From Anseranas semipalmata (lineage: Eukaryota > Chordata > Aves > Anseriformes > Anseranatidae): DNA of 64,000 nt. The stretch spans positions 187,892 through 251,891 of the forward strand of contig VXAA01004297.1 in the NCBI GenBank assembly GCA_013399115.1. The letters run 5' to 3'. Below, in pieces: positions 29,301 to 35,383 of the stretch. The translations under genes were made by a program, and so were the position numbers. The notes below the pieces were generated by a model, which was not told where the DNA came from, did not search any database, and saw only the letters and a list, made by a program, of their open reading frames with translations. The first letter of the stretch is position 1, and each line of letters opens with the position of its first letter.

Positions 29301-32300
29301 AAAATTTATATTGAGACAACAAACAAAATAACTTTTGCAAAAACAGAAAGGTAATGGATTTAGTGCAAATATCTAGTGTTTAATCTACATTAGTATGCAA
29401 ATACAAAGTGATAAGCTAAATTATCACCAACATATTAGACTAACCAACCTATGAATTGATATCAACTTACCAATGATGTTGATAATTCAGTAGCATACTT
29501 TTTTTCAAAAAGTCTAATTTCTGCTTATCTTCTGGCTTTTTGGTATCATATGTCTTTGTACAAACAGGTTTACATGTCTCCTTCTTGTTGAATGTGAACT
29601 AAGAAAATGAAATATATCAGCAAAAAGATTATTAAAAAAGGTTGTATGATTTCAAAATTTAACAAGTTTTCCCGCATACATTTATAGTGGCCTATACTAA
29701 TGTAATAAAAAAAAGGAACAAATTAATAAGACTGTACATTAACATTCCAGAGGAGGTTTTCATATTGCCATGTACAAGATCACAGGAGGGTTTTATAGGA
29801 GTACATCACAAGATCCCTACGCTACGAGTTACTTGTTATCAATTAAAATCTGTTTTCTGCAGTGGTTTACTGGACAAGTCATTTGACCTCACAGCAGCGA
29901 TGCTGTCCCAGGCAGATTCAACTGAGTACTTTCCCTCCTACAACATGTATTGGAGAAGGTGAGAATTTCAGTCACCAGAAAGACAAGCTGGCTATCTCCA
30001 TTTCTAATTCTTCTACTCCACAGCTGCAAGATTTTCAAACCCAGTTTCAAGAATAAGAGGATTCAATTCCCTCTAACAAAGGAGGAATTCCAGCTGAGGA
30101 ACAAGAATCAGGTTTTGGCAGGTTCCAAAGAGAGAAGACAACCTCCACAACATTTCAGGCCAAAGCTTTATGTTGCAAAGCAGAAAGTCACAGTTAGGTT
30201 AAATTGACAGATTTCTATTATGTGGAATTTCAGATCTTGAAGTTCTTTGAGATAAAGCCCTCATAAAGAGGATCTTCAAGATTCTGACCTCTTCTGCTTA
30301 CATTAGAACATATGTATTACTAAAAACCCCTTGTCAGAGAACAAACCCTGTAAGGAGACGGTTCTATTCTCTCTCCAAACAACACTTGACCAAGGTTTTC
30401 AGACGGACGCTTCTTTCCTTCCGCTTGACAGAAATCAAACCTGAGTTACAGAAAAGATAGGAAAAGTTAATAAAGTATTTGCAGATGTATATGTTAAAGC
30501 CCATACAGTTCCCCCAAATCAACACCTTCATCACAAGTAAAGGAACTCTACAGTTTTCCTTCTACAAAACAGTTTTTTACTTGAATCTGCAAAGTGTAAA
30601 AATCACAGCCCCCTTCTGGGGGGAGGGGTAAAGGACAGGACAACAAAACAATCAAATCTCTTCATCAGCTATTGCAGAACTCAGTTTATATTAAACCGGG
30701 TAACATAAAAGTTTCCTTGAGTAATTACAAGTTTCCTATTTGCACGGGAATTTTAGCCAGGAATTGAGTCTTCACATAGAGTTTCATGACAGTCCTGAAA
30801 AAGCATGTGAGCCAGAATCTTGGAGGGGGGGGTATAGACAGCTGCTTTACAACAAGTGTCATTAAATAAACAGGCCATTACATTTTATTCACCAAATCTT
30901 TTAATAGCACATCATCCAAGTTTTTCCAATCTAATTTCAAGTATACCATGTTTGTGTTCATTACATTGTAGATATAACTAGTGTTTAATCTCTTCAATAC
31001 TAATAATCCAAATATTTTTCGAATCAACAACTTTACGTAGTTGTACCAGGCACTAACATCTTTTATGCAATCCTATGATGTGTACCACGAAAGCATTTAA
31101 CACCTCATTAAGACAATTGATGGGAAGTTCGCACCTTGTTACCACTTTATTCATTTGGCTACAGGCTACTAAAGACAACAGTAATATTTGATCTATAAAA
31201 TGACAACGAATGCACAGGAGTAAGTATTTATGTATTTAACATTAAGTTACTCTGAACAGTGATTTTTCGACCTGCATGACGGTCTATGAATCCATGCACT
31301 ACTTCTAGAGTATCTGCAAAGAAAACTGAGAAAAAGGAAGCAAAAAAACCATCCACCCACTTGTTGGAAATTCTAGAAAAGGAAAATAAATGGACATTCC
31401 TCACTGGGAAATTGCTATATCAAGACATTGATAGCACTTGAAGATAAAGAAATTCATCTTGTTGGAAGAACTGACAACTAAAATGATATAAAGAGTATAA
31501 TATACTTACGCAGTATATTCGTAGGGAAGGACAGATTCTACAGAGTCAAGCCTGTTCACAAACAGCTCGATACCAGACTGAAAGAATCAAGATAATCAGT
31601 GGTTATATTTCATCAGTTCTGACATATGTGTGTGTGCGTGTGTGTGAACTGTGCCAAGAAGATAAATGAAAGTCTCAAGCTGAACATGTAAGATTTGTGT
31701 AACTGTACATCTTGAAATGCAGAATCTTGTATAATGAATTATATCTACTGAGACCATAAGTTAAGCTATCTAAGCTTCAAAAACCAGAGACCACATGACA
31801 AAAACACTTTGAGGCTAACATAAGCATGCAAATTACAAGATAGCAAGGTTGTCACAGTTGCCAGTGTTTTAGTTTAACGTAGTAAGTTAGAGCTGTATTA
31901 GTCATCATCATACTTCTGTGTAAAAAGTCTTACAAGGGCATGGATGAGATCAGTACTTCTCCCTGTAAGCAGACTGGTGCACAGTTTTCTTTATGTAGCA
32001 ACTAAAAACTCAACTATAGGGATTTAAACAATGTATTCAAATTGTTCCACTATTTTAAGTTTAAACAGAAGCTCTTTCCAAAGAGAAGGCAAGGATATCC
32101 GCATTTACCTTCTTGTAACAGTTTATCAATAACTCCAACAGATTTTGAGCAAGAACCTGAAATTAAATCTGCTGTGGTTTCAGACTACAGTTTGGTCTGT
32201 TTGCATTAATTACAGTGGGAGCAGCCTGTTGCTACTGAAAGGCAGAGGTCTCTCACTCTTCGCTTGCAAGTCTCAAAACCTCTTCCCTTATTCTAGTCCC

Positions 32301-35300
32301 ACAGTCCCTACGTATTTCAACTGTTTACCTTGAACTGTTTTTGGCAGTTATCTACTCACACAGTAAACCAATTCAACTGGCGAAAACAGAAAAAAAACTT
32401 ACCCACGGAAATTTTTAAAGAGGAATTTTTAGCAGCATAGCAAATTGAACTGTCTTACTGCGCAATCAGGTAAGAGCTGGAGACAGCACAAGGAAAGGGA
32501 ATGCATTAAGGATCAAGACCTGCCTCTTTCAACAGCAAGCCATTTTCTCACATGAATCACCAGGAGAGCTTTTCCTCCTTATGAAAAGTCACTCTCATTT
32601 AGCCAAAACAAGAAATTCTGGAGAAAAAACATGGAATTGTTCACACATATCTGTAGCTCAGACACTTCAGTCAAGTACACTGTACCTGTCCACATGCAAG
32701 TCAGGGTGCAGTTCCAGGAGAGGCAGGCAGCTGAGAGCTGTGATGTTGACTCACTAAGTAAAGACATGTTACTGCTCCTCTTTTCTCTGCCCTAAGCCAC
32801 GCAGACTTACTGCTCACCTCTGGCTCGTGCTCGCTTGTCATACCTCTGTAAGCCACTGCAACTCACTAACACAGCAAAGGACGAGTCTGGCAAAAAGTTG
32901 GATAGTCTCCTGCCATGTTAGTAAGCTCACGTAAGGATTTAACAAGAAACACAGCTGGAACAATGCAAAGGAATATACCACATTGCACTGAAAGACAGAA
33001 ATAAAACTTCACTTCCAGCAGCAAGGAATTAGACTGCCTCAGCTGCTCACAGAACCACGGCCTTAGACTACCTATTTATCATTGCTGGAGAAAATTTACC
33101 TGAACCTTCCAATTTTCCATAACAAGTTGTATTGGTTTTAAATGGCAAGGATTTGATAGTGGAGGGGCTGCAGGGGTGGCCTCTGAGCAGAGCCCAGCAG
33201 CTGCCCCATGTCAGATCAGAGCCAGCTCCAGCCGGCTCCAAAAGGGACCCGCCGCTGGCCAGAGCCGAGCCAGGGAGCGACGCTGGTTGTGCCTCTGGGA
33301 GAGCAGATTTAAGAAAGGGGAAAAACTGCTGTGCCACAGCAGCTGGGAGAGAGGGGTGAGAAACAGCCCTGCAGGCACCCAGGGCAGTGCAGAAGGAGGG
33401 CAGGAGGGGCTCCAGGCGCCGCAGCACAAGTTCCCCTGCGGCCCGTGGAGAGGCCCATGGTGGAGCAGGCCGTCCCCCTGCAGCCCATGGGGACCACACG
33501 GAGCAGATGGTACCTGACGGAGCCAGGTGATCTGGCAGAAGCTGCCGCCTGTGGGGGAGCCATGTTGGAGCAGTGGTCCTGAGGGATGGGCCCCGTGGTA
33601 CGGACCCATATGGGAGCAGTTCTGGAAGAGCTGCAGCCTGTGGGAAGCCCACGCAGGATCAGNNNNNNNNNNNNNNNNNNNNNNNNNNNNNNNNNNNNNN
33701 NNNNNNNNNNNNNNNNNNNNGGAGCGGCGGAGACGCAGCATTAGGGACTGACCGCAGCCCCCATTCCCCTTCCCCTGCGCTGCTCCTCGGGGGGAGGAGG
33801 TAGAAGAGGGTGGGTGGGGGAAGGTGTTGGTAGTTTGCTTGCAGTTCTCATTGCTCTAGTCTGTTAGTGTAACTTACTGCCTATTGCTAATCTCCCTGTG
33901 CTGAGTCTGTTTTGCCAGTGACAGTAACTGGTGGGTGATCTCCCAGTCCTTATCTCAACCCACAATCCATTTTTCAATCACATCTTCTCCTGTTATTTTG
34001 AGGAGGGGGAGTGAGAGAGCCACGTGGTGGAGCTTGACTGCCTACCGGTGTTAAACACAACAGAAGCATAGGTGTACTGCATAGCAGCAACTCTGATGAA
34101 CAGTTACCCACACAACGGCTACTTCTCTTTGGAACCCCCAGTATTTTTTTTTAAACACAGAAAGGACTCTTAATATTCAGGGAAGAGTTACTACTTAAGT
34201 CTGCACAGGTCACATTCCATTTCTAACAATATTCCAACCAGAATTAGGAAAAAGCAGCCAAACTGAGTTTGGCCAAGCAGATTACTCGACAGCTTAGAGG
34301 AAGGTGGAAAAGTTGCGAGTCTCATCGTTCTGCTGCTGCTAGCTACGTGCCCCGCTAACAACATCACATCCCACCTCACCTAGAGAGAGCAGGAGACCCA
34401 CACAGAATATAACAGGCAAATAGTACCATTTGGAGATCTGCTCTGTGAACCTAAACCCTCACATAGGGGAGAATTCCGTATTATTACTGAGATGAGAATC
34501 AACAGTGACAATTGTAAGAAGTCAGCTAGAGCGTGTAAAAAAATTAAGGCCGTACAAGCAAGCCTAATTTTACCCACTTATATAAATATTATGCTATAGC
34601 AATTATCTGATCACATATTATCTTTTCCTCGCCAGGCTCTAGACTAAATGGAGAGAATTAGATTTGAAGAGCGATTAGACTTATCTGTATGCGTATATCT
34701 CGGTACATAAATTGGCTGGCACAAGGTAGAGGAATAACAAGAGGTGGCTTATCTCAAAAACAGATTTTTGCAATAACATGCCTGTTAAGGTTATCCTAAA
34801 ATGTTCAGCTAGCCACTGGTGGTAGATTCACATGAACTGTCTCATTTCACATTTACAAAATGATAAATTCTCAGGAGAAGGATTCAAACATTGTGTAGAC
34901 GTTGCATGAGAAACAAAAGTAAAGCTGCCTGAGAAAGATCATCCCGTAAGTGTCTCAGGTTGGATGAAAAAGGCAGCAGGCAACACAGTTTACTTAAAAA
35001 TCTTCTGACATTATCCTAGCTGCTCGCGCCCGCCAGCCGCCCGCACCTGCCCAAAACCACCCCCCGGCACGACCTGCTACGGCGACCCTCGCTCGGCGCG
35101 GCTCTCCAGCACGGCCGCGAGCGGGCCCGCCGGGCGGGCTCCCCCGTTCCCACACGCTTCCGCCCAGCGGAAGGTGCCGAGGCCTCCCCCCGGCGCGGCT
35201 GCCCCCGGCGCGGCTCACCTTGCACTCGGGCTTCTCCTTGGTGGCCTCGCAGAAGTTGACGGGCGCCAGGCCCGGCAGGTAGAAGGCGGCGGCGGGGGGC

Positions 35301-35377
35301 GGGGCCGGCGAGCGCCACGGGCCCGGCCCCCAGCGCGTTCGCTTCCGGGGTTGCGTCCCGCCTGCCCCGGTTGCCAT
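8262..35377 (-). CDS. TM9SF2: TM9SF2, transmembrane 9 superfamily member 2 (17 coding exons)
   Basis: Multi-pass membrane protein of the nonaspanin (TM9SF/EMP70) family. It resides in Golgi and endosomes and is known to be needed for normal glycosylation and heparan sulfate synthesis. Coding exons, 5' to 3' on the minus strand: 35219-35377, 31510-31577, 30347-30440, 29471-29598, 24176-24305, 22495-22619, 21474-21585, 20312-20391, 20107-20215, 19850-19982, 19483-19602, 17292-17349, 16490-16649, 14808-14959, 13639-13750, 12868-13039, 8262-8329. All junctions are GT-AG and keep frame; the sum is 1,980 nt, or 659 aa plus TGA, against about 663 aa in human. Recognisable blocks are [13 protein letters not shown] (N-terminal luminal domain), the long Cys-containing luminal domain (residues about 32-295), nine membrane segments (about 300-655) and the C-terminal VVKVD. 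That ending fits the K-X-D/E COPI-binding Golgi-retention signal known for this family. The start ATG is chosen on its strong Kozak context (GCTGCCATGG), but no signal peptide follows it (see findings). The identity is clear; only the extreme N-terminus is doubtful. Confidence 0.96.
8330..12867 (-). other. TM9SF2 intron 16
   Basis: A 4.5-kb intron before the last coding exon. It contains a CR1 fragment (10,679-11,320) and an A-tract at about 12,411; the rest is AT-rich with no gene seen. Confidence 0.8.
10679..11320 (-). mobile_element. CR1 LINE 3' fragment
   Basis: The plus strand begins with the reverse complement of the CR1 tail (AGAATCATAAAATCATTTAG). The minus strand encodes the C-terminus of CR1 ORF2 across several frames: [45 protein letters not shown] and [19 protein letters not shown], then FFTEGW. 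Frameshifts show it is an old, 5'-truncated copy in the same orientation as TM9SF2. Confidence 0.93.
12868..13039 (-). CDS. TM9SF2: TM9SF2 coding exon 16 (residues 581-638, TM8-TM9)
   Basis: It encodes [20 protein letters not shown], then the Y-F-F-S-K-L segment and [31 protein letters not shown] is the most conserved nonaspanin signature. Acceptor TTTTAG, donor GTAAGT, 172 bp. Confidence 0.97.
13639..13750 (-). CDS. TM9SF2: TM9SF2 coding exon 15 (residues 543-580, TM7)
   Basis: It encodes [20 protein letters not shown], then [18 protein letters not shown], the seventh membrane helix. Acceptor TATAG, donor GTAAGA, 112 bp. Confidence 0.97.
14024..14095. repeat. degenerate ancient amniote interspersed repeat
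   Basis: CCAGTGAAGTCAATATGACC followed by CCACTGACTTCAG and then CTTGGATTTCACC resembles the widespread sauropsid repeat core TGAAGTCAATGG...CCATTGACTTCA. The family name is uncertain. A second copy is at about 51,285-51,360. Confidence 0.45.
14808..14959 (-). CDS. TM9SF2: TM9SF2 coding exon 14 (residues 493-543, TM6)
   Basis: It encodes [20 protein letters not shown], then [20 protein letters not shown] and [10 protein letters not shown]. The [10 protein letters not shown] and [11 protein letters not shown] stretches are family signatures. Acceptor GAAG, donor GTAAGT, 152 bp. Confidence 0.98.
16490..16649 (-). CDS. TM9SF2: TM9SF2 coding exon 13 (residues 439-492, TM4-TM5)
   Basis: It encodes [20 protein letters not shown], then [20 protein letters not shown] and [13 protein letters not shown], which appear identical to mammalian TM9SF2 as I recall it. 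Acceptor TTTCAG, donor GTAAGT, 160 bp. Confidence 0.98.
16650..19482 (-). other. TM9SF2 introns 11 and 12
   Basis: Intron 11 (17350-19482, 2.1 kb) and intron 12 (16650-17291). AT-rich, with no recognised repeat or gene. Confidence 0.7.
17292..17349 (-). CDS. TM9SF2: TM9SF2 coding exon 12 (residues 420-439)
   Basis: This small 58-bp exon encodes [20 protein letters not shown], the W-K loop leading into the fourth membrane segment. Acceptor ATATAG, donor GTAAGT. Confidence 0.95.
19483..19602 (-). CDS. TM9SF2: TM9SF2 coding exon 11 (residues 380-420, TM2-TM3)
   Basis: It encodes [20 protein letters not shown], then [20 protein letters not shown]. The [13 protein letters not shown] motif is conserved throughout the nonaspanins. 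Donor GTAAGT, acceptor TCATAG, 120 bp. Confidence 0.97.
19850..19982 (-). CDS. TM9SF2: TM9SF2 coding exon 10 (residues 336-380, loop and TM2 start)
   Basis: It encodes [20 protein letters not shown], a family-conserved cytosolic loop, then [20 protein letters not shown] opening the second membrane segment. Ends one base into a Phe codon; donor GTAAGT, 133 bp. Confidence 0.97.
20107..20215 (-). CDS. TM9SF2: TM9SF2 coding exon 9 (residues 299-335, TM1)
   Basis: It encodes the first membrane helix ([20 protein letters not shown]) followed by the cytosolic [17 protein letters not shown]. Donor GTAAGT, acceptor ATGCAG, 109 bp. Separated from exon 8 by only 96 bp. Confidence 0.96.
20312..20391 (-). 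CDS. TM9SF2: TM9SF2 coding exon 8 (residues 273-299)
   Basis: It encodes [20 protein letters not shown], then THIQWF. RWASRWD and the [10 protein letters not shown] motif just before the first membrane helix are hallmarks of the TM9SF family. Acceptor TTTAAG, donor GTGAGA, 80 bp. Confidence 0.96.
21474..21585 (-). CDS. TM9SF2: TM9SF2 coding exon 7 (residues 235-272)
   Basis: It encodes [20 protein letters not shown] and then [18 protein letters not shown], typical of the membrane-proximal luminal part of TM9SF2. Acceptor CCCGCAG, donor GTGAGT, 112 bp. Confidence 0.96.
21947..21964 (+). repeat. poly-A tract
   Basis: Eighteen A residues preceded by GGGGG, in TM9SF2 intron 6. Confidence 0.9.
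22495..22619 (-). CDS. TM9SF2: TM9SF2 coding exon 6 (residues 194-235)
   Basis: It encodes [20 protein letters not shown], then [20 protein letters not shown]. Acceptor TTCCAG, donor GTTAGT, 125 bp. Luminal domain. Confidence 0.95.
24176..24305 (-). CDS. TM9SF2: TM9SF2 coding exon 5 (residues 150-193)
   Basis: It encodes [18 protein letters not shown], then [18 protein letters not shown], the most cysteine-rich part of the luminal domain. Donor GTATGT, acceptor TTACAG, 130 bp. Confidence 0.96.
24499..24516 (+). repeat. poly-T tract
   Basis: Eighteen T residues in TM9SF2 intron 4, about 200 bp from exon 5. Confidence 0.9.
25167..25965 (-). mobile_element. CR1 LINE fragment with internal deletion
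   Basis: On the minus strand it encodes CR1 reverse-transcriptase remnants: [18 protein letters not shown], then [17 protein letters not shown], then KCKVLHLG and [10 protein letters not shown]. It then jumps in another frame to [18 protein letters not shown], the ORF2 C-terminal end, and the CR1 3' tail (plus-strand AATCATGGAATAGTTTGAGTTGG). The part of the ORF2 tail between these blocks, which carries LEYCVQFW in the copy at 10.7 kb, is missing at about 25,368. The catalytic FADD motif has decayed to FRDN. An assembly artefact duplicates 157 bp inside it. Confidence 0.9.
25580..25894. repeat. exact 157-bp direct duplication around a single N
   Basis: 25580-25736 and 25738-25894 are identical base for base and are separated only by one N at 25737. 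An old CR1 copy would have diverged, so this is almost certainly a failed contig overlap rather than biology. Confidence 0.95.
26886..26938. repeat. two adjacent perfect hairpins in intron 4
   Basis: The first is CTTCATTT (26886-26893), loop CGT, AAATGAAG (26897-26904). The second is ATGAAATGAA (26912-26921), 7-nt loop, TTCATTTCAT (26929-26938). TACCTTCAT occurs three times across the block (from 26883, 26905 and 26925). Confidence 0.85.
29471..29598 (-). CDS. TM9SF2: TM9SF2 coding exon 4 (residues 108-150)
   Basis: It encodes [19 protein letters not shown] and then [11 protein letters not shown], part of the luminal domain with conserved cysteines. The acceptor is TTAG and the donor GTAAGT; 128 bp, ending after two bases of a Trp codon. 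Confidence 0.95.
29599..31509 (-). other. TM9SF2 introns 2 and 3 flanking exon 3
   Basis: Introns of 1,069 bp (30441-31509) and 748 bp (29599-30346). AT-rich unique sequence; I see no repeat or RNA gene in them. Confidence 0.7.
30347..30440 (-). CDS. TM9SF2: TM9SF2 coding exon 3 (residues 76-107)
   Basis: It encodes [18 protein letters not shown] followed by [14 protein letters not shown]. The acceptor is CTCAG; the donor is the unusually weak AGG|GTTTGT, chosen because it joins in frame to exon 4 (FTFNKKETC), as the family requires. Length 94 bp. Confidence 0.93.
31510..31577 (-). CDS. TM9SF2: TM9SF2 coding exon 2 (residues 54-76)
   Basis: The frame reads [16 protein letters not shown] then LPYEYT, a conserved luminal motif of TM9SF2. 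The acceptor reads ...TTTCAG and the donor GTAAGT. The exon is 68 bp and ends two bases into a codon. Confidence 0.95.
31627..31646 (+). repeat. (TG)n microsatellite
   Basis: TG dinucleotides interrupted once by C (TGTGTGTGTGCGTGTGTGTG), in intron 1 about 50 bp upstream of the exon 2 acceptor. Confidence 0.9.
33128..34070 (+). mobile_element. solo LTR, avian ERV-L type
   Basis: It begins TGTATTGGTTTTAAATGGC and ends near a GAGGAGGGGGAGTGAGAGAG stretch followed by a terminal CA. The interior is GC-rich with imperfect repeats built on GGAGCAG...CTGTGGG, a layout I recognise from ERV-L LTRs common in bird genomes. No internal retroviral genes flank it, so it is a solo LTR inserted antisense to TM9SF2 in intron 1. 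A clean 5-bp target duplication is not evident (flanks read ACAAGT and ACAGA), so the boundaries are approximate. The long open frames inside it are not genes. Confidence 0.7.
33663..33720. other. assembly gap (58 N)
   Basis: A run of N lies in the repetitive GC-rich middle of the LTR, where the GGAGCAG-type units would be expected to collapse in assembly. Confidence 0.99.
35219..35377 (-). CDS. TM9SF2: TM9SF2 coding exon 1 (residues 1-53)
   Basis: It encodes the start and the diagnostic [13 protein letters not shown] block, then [10 protein letters not shown], and ends in phase 0 before a GTGAGC donor. The initiator ATG occupies 35375-35377 in strong Kozak context. The 31 residues before AFYLPG are basic and Gly/Pro/Ala-rich, with no hydrophobic core, unlike the Leu-rich signal peptide expected in this family. 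The downstream half is secure; the N-terminal 30 residues may be misassembled or the start misplaced. Confidence 0.8.
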
Positions 35378-35383
35378 GGCAGC
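35370..35383. promoter_or_regulatory. near-perfect RFX X-box palindrome overlapping the start codon
   Basis: GTTGCCATGGCAGC differs by one base from the full X-box palindrome GTTGCCATGGCAAC. The TM9SF2 initiator ATG (minus strand) forms its centre. Binding is inferred from sequence alone. Confidence 0.5.

Larger units (their letters stand above)
24306..29470 (-). other. TM9SF2 intron 4
   Basis: The largest intron at 5.2 kb. It holds a CR1 LINE fragment (25,167-25,965) with an assembly duplication, a poly-T tract at 24,499-24,516, a nested-hairpin cluster at 26,886-26,938 and otherwise AT-rich unique sequence. Confidence 0.85.
31578..35218 (-). other. TM9SF2 intron 1
   Basis: A 3.6-kb intron. 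It contains a short TG repeat at 31627-31646 (within 70 bp of exon 2), unique AT-rich sequence, and a solo ERV-L-type LTR at about 33,128-34,070 with an N-run. The first 200 bp after the exon 1 donor are still in the CpG island. Confidence 0.85.

Noticed and set aside
33068..33652. 194-codon open frame on the minus strand
   Set aside because: It lies in the GC-rich repeats of the solo LTR and runs against the LTR strand; no protein family resemblance.
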